64,000 nucleotides of DNA from Phyto melanocephala (lineage: Eukaryota; Arthropoda; Insecta; Diptera; Rhinophoridae), in NCBI GenBank assembly GCA_941918925.1, contig OW799237.1:110268515-110332514 (forward strand), read 5' to 3'. The position numbers were made by a program, and so were the translations under genes. Within the stretch, counting starts at the first letter, position 1; each line of letters begins with the position of its first letter. Below the pieces are notes generated by a model. It saw only the letters and a list, made by a program, of their open reading frames with translations, was not told the DNA's origin and ran no database searches. Of the stretch, positions 1 to 11,777 are shown piece by piece.

Positions 1-867
1 ATCATTTACGCACTTATAAATTCCAATTTTCAATAAGCTTGTGAGTACCAAGTAGCGCTTGTTTAGAGCCCCTTAGCACCTCCTTTACCAACGACATTTC
101 TTCAGCTTGGTAAGGAAATATAATAAATAAGAGTTAATAACAATTGGCCAATAAATTGCCATATAGAACAAATATTTCTATTGCAAAATCTGTGGTTCAA
201 GTAAATAAACTCACGTTTAAAAGTGTGTATTTATATGTGTGTATATACACACGTGTGTGTGTGTAAACCATTTATTCAAATTAGTCAATGAATCACAGAC
301 ATTTCAATTTCGCCACAACGCCACAAAATTGCAAATAAGCAAATAAGTTTGCTTTAAGGTGGGGAATAAAATTTCAATAGAGTAAGAATTAGTTTTTTTA
401 TGCAAAAATAAACCTGAACTCAACACAGAACTTTAGTTTAGAGATATAAATCTCGCAAACACTTTAATTTGTTGCTTTTTTCTCTGCCCAAACGATTTTT
501 TGTTTTGTGTAAACAAAAAGAAAAATAAAATTCTGAATAAATAATTAATTCACTTTTTTTTAAATAAAACTAAACCTGTTGTTACTATTACTGGTGATTT
601 GGCAGAGTCGTGATCGTAGTTTTTCTTTTTGTTGTCTTTGGCGAACAAATATTTGTTTTTGTATATTTATATACAATTACTATTAATTACTCTCATATGT
701 GCGTTCACTGTAAAGGGTCAATGTTATGTAAATAACGCAATTTATTTGGTAAAAAAAAAAACAAAGAAAATGTATTTTATTTAATCAAAACAGGCTTAAA
801 ACACACATACATACGTCAACATGTGCTGCTGACTACATACAAACATACTTGCACTTGACGTCTTGTC
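1..867. other. AT-rich non-coding DNA
   Basis: No gene, RNA or recognisable element is seen. A short TG/TA microsatellite lies near 233-264. The reading frames are short and closed by stops. The base composition matches the rest of the non-repetitive window. Confidence 0.6.
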
Positions 868-870
868 TAA

Positions 871-1472
871 CCCTACGTTGCCACAGGCAAGTATTTACTT
901 GCAAGTAGTGTATACGTATTACTAACGAAAATCAGGAGAAATGCCAAAAAAAACACAAACATTTTTTGAGTGGCTACACAGCACAGTGCAAGTTCATTTT
1001 TAAAATGTCGTCAACAAATAAACTTCAAACAAATTTAAAACAAATGGCGCTGCTTCAATTAGTAATTAAGTGTTGTCAATAGCCACTATTGAACGTTACC
1101 TTTAGACATGTAACTTTTTAATATAATTTTTTTTTTATTAAATATTGATATTTATATTAAAACTTACATTTTAAATGAATATTTATATTTTTTTCTTAAT
1201 ATTCTTCATATACATATATACATATTTATTAAAAAAATTAGCTGAATTATTAACCACAATTGTATGATATATTGTTGAGTTAACAAAAAACTCAGTATTA
1301 GACAACACTGTTTTTCGGCTTGTCACTTTACTTGCCGTAACTGTAAAAATTTTACTTGCTTAACAATTTCTTCGCAAGCTGAGTCGCAGGTTGCCAAAGT
1401 GTAGTTGTGTTAGTAAAAAAGTGTTAGTGTATTGGTTTTTTTTCACTTGCACTTGCATGTGGCAACGGTAGG
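871..1472. mobile_element. MITE with TAA target duplication
   Basis: The ends form an imperfect inverted repeat of about 22 bp. The left end reads CCCTACGTTGCCACAGGC and the right end, reverse-complemented, reads CCTACCGTTGCCACATGC, each followed by AAGT. TAA flanks both ends (868-870 and 1473-1475), which fits the 3-bp target duplication of PIF/Harbinger elements. The 602-bp interior has no coding capacity but carries several ACTTGC motifs near both ends. The seen facts are the inverted ends and TAA; the superfamily is an inference. Confidence 0.55.
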
Positions 1473-1698
1473 TAAACTTACTCTGCCTCTTTTCAGCTGC
1501 TCCAGCAACTAAAACAAGGTGTTAAAAAATGTGCTGTCGAGTGTATGAAAGTTTATAAAAACGAAAAAAAAAAACGTTATAAATATATGTACGTGTTAGT
1601 ATATGTAGTTGTGTGCTTATAAATAAATTCAATATAAAAAAATACCAACTCTTGACAGTTTGTTAACATTACGCACTCTAATAAATTGATATGAATTT

Positions 1699-1732
<34 letters not shown>

Positions 1733-2680
1733 AAAATACCAAAACTCAAAAGTCATTGTGAAGAAAGAAAAAAATCAAAATACCACAAATCTAATAAAAT
1801 AAATAAATTATTGAAAGAAAAAAAATAAATAAATGAAAAATTAAACCACAATATAGTTTTGTTACGCGTTTTTGTAACTTGACTGGAACTGCAAACAAAC
1901 TCTGCATTAATTACCACCTTTCTGCATTCCATAGATTTAAGAAAACCGATAGCAAGAGATACAACAACAGCAACAAAGCACAGCAAAATAACAGCCAAGC
2001 AATCAGAAAAGCACGCCCAATATGCCCACATTACTACATAGTAAGACGGGACGGACGGACGGACACATAAATTTAACCAAACAAATATTTCAGGCAGTAA
2101 TTAAAGGAATTAAAACATTTTACTAAATGTAGTGTACAAATGAATTTATTTAAGATATTTTTGCTGCATTCACAATAAATCCCAAGTGTTGTATTGTCAT
2201 AACTGCCCAAAAATTTTAGAATTCATAAAAATTATTGTATTCTTTATTGTAAAAATATTAAGTCTTTTGAAAACTTTAAAAAATGTTTTTATGACAATAG
2301 GAGACCTTGTGAATTCACCAATTGTAAATAGAGAAGTCAATGAAAATTTTATTAACGAAATGTTCTACAAATACAAAAATTAAGGACAAATCATTTTTTA
2401 ATAGAATAGAAATATAAAGAATGGAAAATTGCCACTAATCAAATATGTACATATTCATTACTCATAATAAAATTTTAGTAGAGTTAGAATATTTTTATAA
2501 AAAACATTGAAATCAGCACAAAACTTTATTTTAAAGTTAAAACCCCCGAAATCACTTAAATGTTTTTCTTTGCTCTGCTTAACAATTTTCGTTTTTAAAA
2601 ATTTCAAAAAAATAAAATTTAATTCTAAATAAAACATTCCATAAAGCTTAGCAAAAATGTATTGATTAAGACTGTTATTC
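1473..2680. other. AT-rich non-coding DNA with simple repeats
   Basis: It holds a (GTT)n microsatellite at 1701-1732 and four GGAC units at 2049-2064, the latter resembling the GTCC/GTCT runs inside the Helentron-type elements of this window. Otherwise nothing recognisable is seen. The short open frames here are AT-driven and match no family I know. Confidence 0.55.
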
Positions 2681-4478
2681 ATATTTCATGCAAACTGTTC
2701 TCAAACTCCATATGAAAAAATTCCTAAGTAATACCTACTTATTGAATAATGTTGCTCAGCACTTTGTTTATAACGTAAAACACATATGAAATGTTTCTGT
2801 AAACATTTAAGCAACATTTTATTTTGTATAAAATAATATGAACAACAGTTATTTCGTACGAAGTTCAAGGCAAGAGCTGATCAATTTTTTTTGTTTGAAT
2901 TATAATTATTTTTGTATGTCAAATTCTTCGTATGAGACAACTAAATTTGCTCAACATATTTTACAAATTGAAACGGCTTTAAATTAAAAAATTATTTTTG
3001 TATGTCAGATTCATGGTGCGAAATAACTAAAATTGCTTAACATATTTCACAAATTGAAACAGAATACTAAGTATGCTTTAAACAAAAATAAACCATAATT
3101 GCTGATCGCAACATGTTGCTAAGGCTATTAAAGAAAAACAATTCAACTAAATATATTTCTTATAGGCGTTACGACTGGTACTCTGTAAAAAGGGGGCAAT
3201 TTTTCCTGTACATGCATCTTGTTTTTGTTCTTTTTAATCGCTAAGAAATTTTCTATTGTTGCTTGAATGTTTCTGACAACATTTGGCATACAAAACAATA
3301 ATTTTTAAATCGAGTTTTTTATAGAAAATGATTTTTGATTTCATACGAAATAACTGTTCATATTATTTCAGTCTAAATAAAGTGCTGTTTTAATGTTGAC
3401 GTTAACAGCATTTTATATGCTTTTCGCAACATTATTAGAACACTGTTTAAACAACTTTGTTTCATAAGAATTTCATACTAATTTTTAATACAAAGTTTGT
3501 AAATTATTAAAAGAAAATATGTTTTAATAAATTATAATTTTTGAAATTCAAAATTGCTTTGCAAAAATTTATTTTTTACAGAATATTGTGTGAACTTATA
3601 TGTATCGCGGACAACATGTAAGATGTTACTGGCAACATACTTATATTCTAACGGCCGGTAAGTACCCTGCTTAAATTCATAAAAAAATATATGTGGCAAT
3701 ATTAGGTATTTCACATGAAGAATATTTTATAGCAGAATGTATTATTTATGCATTTTCTTTTATAAAAAAACTGTTGATTATATTTTTTAACACTTGAAAT
3801 AAAATGTTGCTTAAATGTTGAGAGAAACATTTTCAATGTTTTAATAATTGTTAACATAGTACTGCTAAAAATTGTAATAAACGGCATGTTTTTTACATCT
3901 GACTTGTCAAACTGTCCACTGCTTATACGAACATGTCGTGTGTTACCTTTAAACCATTACTTCTGTAAAAAAAACATGTGTTGAGACATCTGACAAAATT
4001 TTAAATAGAGCGCGCTTTTTTTTCTTCTGCCAAAACATGTGACATCAGCCGTTGGCAGAAAACTCTGCTGCTGAAAAGCAGTCAGCGTAAAAGTAAAATT
4101 TTGACAGACATGTAGATTTACATATGTCTCACAAATTTTAAAGTCAGATGTAAAAAACAATTTTCCATAAGCTTTTCGTGTGAATTTTTTTAGAGCCTAC
4201 TACTCTGTTTCAATTTGTGATATTTGCTGAGCAACAAGAATTCGACACAAATACAAAAATAATTTTTAGTCGATCAAAAAAAAAAAAAAAGAAATTGATC
4301 AGCTCTTTCTTTGAATGTTGTTCATGTTATTTCTTGTAAAATCAAATGTTGCTTGAATGTTGACAGAAACATTTCATATGTGTTTTACGTTATAAACAAA
4401 GTACCTACTAGCCAACATTATTCAATAAGTATTTCTACGAATTTTTTAAGGAGTTTTATACGCAGTTTGCATGAGATA
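2681..4478. repeat. Large inverted-repeat cluster of a short interspersed family
   Basis: About 190 bp at the left (2681-2870) recurs inverted at the right (4310-4478). Both arms share CATGCAAACTG, a stretch ending ACTTATTGAATAATGTTG, then AACGTAAAACACATATGAAA and the motif AAATGTTTCTGT. Further diverged copies of the same units occur inside near 2940-3060, 3254-3284, 3802-3833 and 4196-4260. No coding capacity is seen. It may be a foldback MITE or two opposed insertions of one family; related pieces lie near 6.9, 7.5 and 10.2 kb. Confidence 0.55.
3888..4158. mobile_element. Nested 271-bp MITE with perfect 18-bp inverted ends
   Basis: GTTTTTTACATCTGACTT at 3888-3905 is repeated as its exact reverse complement at 4141-4158. 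The interior is non-coding and contains further inverted pieces around ACATGT and AAATTTT. It lies inside the larger inverted-repeat cluster, so it inserted after that cluster formed or is part of it. No clear target duplication is visible and no superfamily is assigned. Confidence 0.5.
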
Positions 4479-6102
4479 TTGAACAGAATAATAAAAAAAT
4501 TAAATAGATATGCATATGAAAATTCTCAAATTAAAAGTTTAGTTTTGCTCAGCAAAATAGATCTGATTTTCTATTTAAACCAAACCTTTTCAAAAAAAAT
4601 TTTCTGTAATAATATTCCATTAAAAAAATTTTGTATGCAAATGAATATAAATAAATTAAAATATTTAGATTTCTGTTTTAACTTAATAATTTAAACATTT
4701 GAATCACTACTTTTTTAAAAATCTGCATTTTGGTATATTTTATTTATGAAATTTAGCAACTTTAACGTAACCGATACATACAATTTGGTTAATTTTACTA
4801 TATAAACCAAGTCAGTCAATGACGACAAATGCAAAAAAGAGAAAAAAAATTAACAACAATAATGACAAAAAGTTGGCAAAATTACCATAAAACAGTTATA
4901 GCCACATGACTCGATTAATGCATTAAAAACACTACCATTATTTGTCGTCTTACTGCAGCATTTGGACTTTGATAGCCCAGGTTTTATACAGTGTTTGTAA
5001 CTAATAAAAAATACAAATTTGTTTTCATGGCTTGACTAATGGCCAGACATACTACAACTACTGGCCTGATATCAATCCGTTAATTTAGTTCAAAACCAAA
5101 ATAACACATAAAACAAAATTTAAATAAAAAAAAATATTGATTGTTAACAAACTTAAAAAAGAGAAGCAGAAAAAGAAACACATAATGAAGAAAAAATGTC
5201 AAGATATTGTATAGAAATCGTAATTCAAAAACAGAAAAAGAGAAAAAAAAGTTAAAAGTTGAAAATAAAAAAAAAAAAATATTTCAAAAACCAACTATGT
5301 ATTAAATGACGCATACTTTTGCCTTAAATCATTATTAATAACAGCAACAGTACAAAAAATATAACAAATTAAATAAGCAGCATAATAACAATAATATTTA
5401 AAATACAGTTTTTTTTTTAAATCAAATACCAACCACCAGCTTAAAATTTTGTTTATTTGCTTCATTTTGTGGTTATAGTAGATAGATAGGAATTTGAATT
5501 ATATGATAAAAAAAATATTGGCCAACAAATTTTCTTTTAAATTAAATGATTTATTGAATTGTTATTATGAATGACGATTTTTTAAAACAGTTCATATTTA
5601 AGATATATGTATGACGTGAAATGAATTGATTTATTAATGACGCACTTCATATGTGCATAACGCATACTGTACGTGTATTTCAACTTTTAATATGCAATAG
5701 ATACCCCAGATAGATAAAATTTAAGTCAATAACTCGGGGTATAGTATAATAATTATTTTTCGCTAGGTATTGCAGTTTAGATTATGTATTACACACAGAT
5801 CTATAAATATTTTGTTTAGCTTAAAATATCACTTCAATTATTTAATTTGCAGCAACATGTTGCCAAGGTATTCGTTTAAATAAAATCCTTAAACACAATT
5901 TTTACTAACATATTTGCTTCAATAACATATTGCAGAGGCTAAAAAGTCGGTACCCTTGTTTGAATTTCTTAAATATGTTGAGTTATATGAGTTATTTCAC
6001 ACTTAAGATTTGAGATACAAAATTAAGTTTTGAAATACGGAAAGAAAAAAAATTTCAGCTTTTGTTTATAAAAACGTTTAAATGTCTTTCGCATTATTAA
6101 AA
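4479..6102. other. AT-rich non-coding DNA
   Basis: A-rich runs and short frames without recognisable products. Near 5702-5742 an ATACCCC/GGGGTAT pair could form a small hairpin, and 5850-6000 holds fragments of the GCAACATGTTGCC-containing repeat family seen at 2.7-4.5 kb. Nothing else is supported. Confidence 0.5.
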
Positions 6103-6899
6103 AAAAGTACTGCCAAATGAGGTTCTTTGTTGTGAAGTACAATTGTTCTGGTTAGTAATGAAATATTGTTTTATTCACAGCTGTCCTCACAGTACCCCAT
6201 TCCATCAAACCAATTTTTGAGCACATTTTGAGTGTATGGGGTTGTATCTTGGCAATGACATCACGAATGTTGGTCTTTAAATGCTCAATTATCTGTAGTT
6301 TGTCTGCATAACACTTTTTTTTAAAGGCACTCCACAAAAAATAGTTCAACGGTGTCAAATCGCAGCTTCTTGGCGGTCAATTGACATCACCATTTCGGAT
6401 AATTAAACAAAAAAGCAATAAATCGACTGTGACATGAGATGTTTGGCCTGTTGCACCATCCTGTTGAAACCAAACATCGTTCACATCAATACCATAAAGA
6501 GCGGGCATAATAAAATCGGTTATCATATTGCGATAGGTGTCACCATTGACCGTAATGGATGCGCCGTCCTCATTCTCAAAGAAATATCAGCCAACATTGC
6601 CTCCTTTCCACAAGCCACACAAGCATTGGCTTCTGTCCCCAAATACGGCAATATTCCTTATTAACGTAACCACCAAGATGAACATGATCTTTATTTAAAG
6701 TTTTTTGGTACGGCACTTTTGTGCAATTTCCGCCCAATTGTCTTTGTTTTTGGAAATAAATGTCCCATAAATCCGAATGTTGCTCAAGCGTAAATCGATT
6801 CATTTCGCTCAGCGGAGAAAATGTACTGAATTTAGAAACAGAATAGAATGACAAAAGTTTGAAAATAGCGCTGGTTTAAATTTAAGATGGCTTACCCTT
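6103..6899 (-). mobile_element. Deleted Tc1/mariner element (DD41D type), copy 1
   Basis: The right end reads CTTACCCTT followed by TA (6900-6901), matching the AAGGGT terminal motif of the copies at 39.2 and 44.9 kb. The left end near 6103 is eroded (AAGTACTGCC). The ends enclose a broken transposase on the minus strand. The element is 797 bp, shorter than an intact mariner of about 1.3 kb, and cannot be autonomous. Confidence 0.7.
6152..6854 (-). pseudogene. Broken mariner-like transposase (DD41D type)
   Basis: Minus-strand pieces in different frames read in order as a DDE transposase that would cut and join element ends. They include HLGGYVNKEYCRIWG (near the first catalytic Asp), NDVWFQQDGAT (second Asp) and CDLTPLNYFLW (third catalytic site). 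The third catalytic Asp is Asn here, a stop follows GDVN, and roughly four residues are missing before it. The N-terminal DNA-binding domain is absent. The motif spacing in better copies fits DD41D (rosa-like) members of Tc1/mariner. It is certainly inactive; the subfamily is inferred from motif spacing. Confidence 0.75.
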
Positions 6900-6914
6900 T
6901 ATTATTTCATATGA

Positions 6915-7060
6915 AATAAAATGTTGCTTGAATGTTGTCAGAAACATTTCATATGTTTCAAATGTTATAACATTGCTTAGGCAATAATTTTTCAAAAATA
7001 TTTTATAATTTCTTCAAAAAAGTTGAAGAGAGCAGTTCGCATGAAATGTTGAGCTGAGTA
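6915..7060 (+). repeat. Short interspersed repeat copy (ATGTTGCTTGAATGTTG family)
   Basis: It contains ATGTTGCTTGAATGTTG then CAGAAACATTTCATATG and ends near CAGTTCGCATGAAATG, all matching the right arm of the inverted cluster at 4344-4478. A smaller diverged piece follows at 7483-7514. It abuts the deleted mariner on its left. No coding capacity. Confidence 0.5.
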
Positions 7061-8570
7061 TCAGGCAAGAGCAATAGTTATTATCTCCTTTAGGAATTTG
7101 GCATGCAACAAGTGGTATATGAAGTTTGTGTTAATTTTTAAAAACAATTTAAAACAAAAGTTTTAAATTCGGACAAACAAGAAAAAATAGATGATCGGCC
7201 AATGTTTTAAATTTCAACGGAAACAATGAACGTTTCTATTATTTCCTTTTTTTTTTTTTTGTAAAGAAAATTGTTTTAATTATGTTTCTTTTTATAAGCA
7301 AATCGCCGCATTATCAACTTTGTTGAACAAATATTTTATAATAGATTATACTTTTTGTATAGAATTTGAGAGTATTTCGCAATATATATTGACAACAAAC
7401 TTAAAATTAAAACCATTTTTTATATAACATTTTAAAAATAATGATTAGTAACATATAAATAATATATTTCACACTTTGGAGCAAAATGTTGCTAGAATGT
7501 TGCCAGACACATTTAAACAGAGTATCACTTGTCAACATCGTTTTATAAGTTTTTCAAAATGCATAATTTTTGTGTGCGTCGGGTTCGACAACAGTTCTTA
7601 ATAAATATATAAAAATATGACAATCTAGAACGATTTACAAGAATCCTTGAAGTTGCAATTTATTTTACAACTAAAAAAAGTGGCACAAGAAGCCTAATTG
7701 TTTGTGAAATTGTATGAAAATTTGGGGAAAAATAAAATTTCGAATTTATTAATTTAAATTAAATTTAAATTAACTTTATTAACAAAGTTAGTGTTAATTA
7801 TATCAACCAGCCCATTCAAAACTCGTTCTACGTTGAATGTACTTATTGACTTAAAATTCCAATAACTTTGACCAAACAATATTACGAACAATTTTCGGAA
7901 GAAAATCCTATTATTAAATTGGACTAAATCAGGTTCCAAGATCTAATGATAACAACTTTAAGGGCTGGATTTTTTGTGAAATCTGATGATATTTCAACTT
8001 GAGCCCCCAAGGGACAAGTGTTAATATTTGTTGATTGCGTTTATTACATTTCTCTTAATTAACTGTATATTGTTGTTGTATGTTGGGTTTTTCTTTTAAG
8101 TTCATTATAATAATTAATTAATGTATAAGCATAACACATTTCTTTCTTTAATTTAAAATTTCTGTTCAATAATTTATACATGTTTAGTTCTCATGTTGGA
8201 TTTTGAAAACAGTTTTTTCTAGCTGCCAGAGATATTTCGTTAGATACAACTTGGTTAGCATGAATATGTCATTGTACTCTAACCTAAACCTTAAAGACAA
8301 CAAGAACGTAAAAAAAGGAAGTTTGAAAACATAAAAATAGACTGCCACAAACTCTGTTTTGTGTATGCAACCAAATCGACACATACAGTACAACACAACA
8401 CCACAGCACACTCGAAAAAGTGGAAAGAAACATTTTTAAGAAGAAAACTAGTAATGGGTGTCTTTCTTAACAAAACAAAAATAAAAATAAAGTTCTTTAA
8501 GTTCATTTCACATTTTGTAGAAATTGTAGAGTGTACAATACAATTTTAAAGTTTTTCCTATAAAAAGCAC
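7061..8570. other. AT-rich non-coding DNA
   Basis: No element or gene is recognised apart from the short repeat piece at 7483-7514. The open frames here are short and lack family motifs. Confidence 0.5.
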
Positions 8571-9560
8571 ATGTATTTAAAGAAAAAAACAAAATTGTTT
8601 AAGTATAAGTTGCAGCTTGGCCGGGTATTGGCAATGTTGGACTGACTGGTCTATTATTGCAAAGAAACAGCCACAATACTGCTCTAGACTTTTGTACGAG
8701 TGTATACGATTAACTTTGCCAGCACCACCATTACCACTACAAGCATCATCCAATCTATCTCTATTACTTACTAACACAATGATGAAACAAAAATGTTTAA
8801 AAAGCAGCTTGAGGCAAACTTGTTTACCCAGGGATTGTCAAGTTGAAGCGGTTTTTAAGCTACGTTTGTAAGTCTGTTTCTATATTTGTCTGTCCGTCCG
8901 GTTGTCTGTCTGTTAGTTTGTCTATTGGTAGTAACAATCCGGTTTTTAAGTTTATAAACATGTATCTAGTCACTGCGTTTTTTTTTTGCTTCTTGAGTCT
9001 TTCAATTTTTAAATTTTTTTTTTGATTTCGTTATAAATAAAAAGAACCCAGTGTAAGTTTGTTGCTGGCTCCATTCCTTAAAATATAGATTCGCATGACT
9101 TTGTTGTTGTTGTTGTTGTTTTTGCTGTGGTAAGATACAATTTTTATTAAGTTTTTTCTTTCTACAATATCAGCTCATTGTTAGAGTTTAAAGTAGATAC
9201 TAAAAACAGCAATAACAACAACAATAGCAACAACAACAACAACAAAGTTGTACAATTTAAGTCTTGAGAAATTGGAGGAGTAGAAAATAGCAATACCAGC
9301 AACAACATTTAACAATGTTCAGAGCAGATGTTAATGGAGTAAAAGATGAGGATGATGATCATGACTTGGCAAAAGCTAAGAGTTACTTTACTTGCCTGGC
9401 TGCTGGTTGGTTCGTACAATCGTTACTTGATGTTGAGGAGCTGGCAGAAGTAGTAATGCTGCATATAGGTATGCATGTATGTATGTACGTATGTCTAAAC
9501 TATACATACCAACAAACTAACTTAAAAGTTGCATGCATATGTAAATAATAAACAGAGTTG
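8571..9560. other. Lower-AT island with unrecognised small open frames
   Basis: This block is visibly less AT-rich than its surroundings. A frame at 8617-8871 and a frame at 9315-9548 (plus) are open. The latter starts after CAACAACATTTAACA, has an acidic DEDDDHD run near residue 11, and passes a GTATGC that could be a weak splice donor. Flanking microsatellites are TTG at 9102-9121 and CAA-type at 9208-9245. I recognise neither product. It could be a host exon, a non-coding RNA or a regulatory island; coding status is doubtful. Confidence 0.25.
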
Positions 9561-10013
9561 TAATCATTGAACCCTAATGAGCTAAAGAATTTTTGCTAAA
9601 AAGCCACTACGTATGTTAATTTTTTATTTATTTATTTATTTCTTTTTGTGTATGTATTTTTCTTTTCTGCTGGAAATTAAAAGAATTTTTAAGGAGTTTT
9701 TCTTAAAGTTTCTCATAAGTAAGATTTTAATATTCTTGTTTAGGAATATTTTTATCTATCGAGACATGTCAATAAATCTTTGGCGAAAATAATACGAAGA
9801 TGGATAATTTTGCATTAAATTAAGTGTTTTTTTTTAATATTTTGCTACAGTTTAACGAGCAGTATTTTAAGAGGATATTTTGCATGAAAATAAATAATTA
9901 AAGCCTTAGAAATATTTTGATAACAAGTTTGATACGAAACACTGGTAAAGTTTATATTTTGAACATATATAAAGTAAAAAGTAAATGCCTTAAGGACCAT
10001 TATTACAACTAAG
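9561..10013. other. AT-rich non-coding DNA
   Basis: Nothing recognisable is seen between the island and the truncated SINE. Confidence 0.5.
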
Positions 10014-10164
10014 CGTTAGGTTAGGTTAGGTTGAAAAGGAGGGGCACTAAAAGCCCAAACCCACGACAGGTATACACTTATGCCCAATTGGCATGTTGTG
10101 CTCTCAATATGAATAGAATAGCTAGAATAGAAAGAGAATAGAAGAGAAAGAGAAGCAGACCAGT
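10014..10164 (-). mobile_element. 5'-truncated tRNA-derived SINE
   Basis: The reverse complement matches the body and tail of the SINE at 57874-58080, including GCACAACATGCCAATTGGGC, CCTGTCGTGGGTTTGGGCTT and a tail of repeated CTAAC units. The tRNA-like head is missing, as expected from incomplete reverse transcription. The truncated end abuts another repeat that starts at 10165. Confidence 0.75.
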
Positions 10165-10372
10165 ATTCTGTTTCAATTTGTTAAATATGTTGAGCAACAT
10201 TAGTTATTTCACACGAGGAATTTGAAGTACAAAAATAACTTTTAAATCGAGCAAACCAAAATAAAAATATTTATACGAAATAAAATGTTGCTTGTATGTT
10301 GCCGAAACATTTTACATGATTTAAACGTTTTAAACAGAACCCAGTTAAGGCAACATTATTCTATACCCAGCA
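10165..10372 (+). repeat. Short interspersed repeat copy, about 200 bp
   Basis: It begins TATTCTGTTTCAATTTG, continues with AAATATGTTGAGCAACATTA and ends after ATGTTGCTTGTATGTTG and GGCAACATTATTCTATA. The same blocks occur in the cluster at 2681-4478 and near 5985 and 6915. This looks like a near-complete unit of the family. No coding capacity and no target duplication identified. Confidence 0.45.
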
Positions 10373-10648
10373 AAAAAAGAATGCATGAGTTCAACCCATG
10401 ATGAAGTGGTTCAATTTAGGTGAAACATGAATGATTTTAACGTTAGTGCGTCATTGGAGAGCATGTGTTATATGAATATATTAATAAAAGTCACTTTATT
10501 ATAATAAGTGCAGAGAACGCATGTAGATGAAAAGAAGTTCATGTTTCATAAGTTAATAATCTTTGTTTACATGAAATGTTTAAGAATTTTTGCATGCCTC
10601 CTCTTTCACTTATGAATTAGAAATGTTGTTGGGTTATTAAACTTTAAT
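10373..10648. other. Non-coding spacer
   Basis: Nothing recognisable. Confidence 0.5.
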
Positions 10649-11777
10649 ACACTTTACCTGTGGTGCCAAGGGTATATATAGCTTTGTCATTCCGTTTGTA
10701 ATTTCATTTCCGATCCCATAAAGTATTTACATTATCTGAAAGCTTATAACAGGGGAGTCGATTGAGCAATTTCAGTCTGTCCACCTGTCTGTGTATTGGT
10801 TGAAATCAGCTTTTTGAAAATTTCCGGAAATCAATCGCAATTTAAATTCATCACTATCGCCCCATAACCTTTACAAATAAACACAACTACCTCTTTTTTA
10901 CCACAACATTTTTCAGTCCTATTATGACAACCTCCAGAGATATTCGTGAAATATTTTGAACAAATAGTTTGCTAACGGGCAAAGTTACAGGCAAATCTCT
11001 TATATTAAATATGCCAAGTTAGTAAAGCTCCTAAACAATTTTTGAACACGCTAAAAACACCAAAATAGTCATAGTCTTAACAATTCTTTCTGAGTGAAAC
11101 TGGCAATTCGATTGGATACTAACCGAGATGTAAGGACAGTTTCCAAACGAAAATTGGTTTTTTTTTAGCCTCTGGACAACAGAGAGAACCGGCATGGGTA
11201 TTAAAACAAGAAATTTGATTGGTGATAAAGAGTTCACTATAAAAAAATTTGCAGCCACAACAAAATGGCGTATAATAAATTTATACATGGATCAAATCTA
11301 GTATTTGAAAATTTACCCCATCAATCTTCTCGATATTGGTATCAAATGAAAGGGATTAGTAAAATACACTAAATTATGAAGAAGTTACAATTCAAGATGG
11401 CGTCCGAAATAAAATGGCAAATATATGGGTCAAATCTAAGGCTTTTTTTAAGGCTTTGTCGATCCACAATTTTGGTATCAAATGAAAAGACTTACAGTAG
11501 ACTATGAAATGATTAAAATCCAAGATGACGTCCTAAACAAAATGGCGGATAAATATTTTTTTTAACTCCAACAATATGGTTATCATATAAAAGAGCTTGA
11601 CTAGTAGAAGACTGCTTATTATGTAAAATTTCAAAATTAAAGATGGTGTCGGTATCAACAAAGAAAAATAGCGTCAAACATTTAATCTGAAGTCTAGGCT
11701 CAGTTACGATGTGGTCACTATACTTATGTACATGATGGGTATTATCAGGCACGGCAAAATATAGCACTCTTACTTGT
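10649..11777 (+). mobile_element. Helentron-type non-autonomous element (DINE-1-like), copy A
   Basis: It starts ACCTGTGGTGCCAAGGGTAT and continues GCTTTGTCATTCCGTTTGTA, CCCATAAAGTAT and GAGTCGATT with GTCTGTCC, the block order known from Drosophila DINE-1/INE-1. The centre has diverged tandem units of about 125 bp marked by GGTATCAAATGAAA and AAGATGGCGTCC. The 3' end is GGCACGGC, then AATATAGCACTCTTACTTG. It encodes no replicase or endonuclease. Such elements move by rolling-circle transposition using Helentron proteins supplied elsewhere; that role is family knowledge. Confidence 0.75.

Noticed and set aside
4311..4694. 127-codon open frame (plus strand)
   Set aside because: It begins in the right arm of the inverted-repeat cluster and runs into AT-rich DNA with Ile, Asn, Lys and Phe bias. 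There is no motif and composition explains it.
10014..10040. Telomeric TTAGG repeat
   Set aside because: It is only a few units and forms the tail of a SINE whose body continues beside it.
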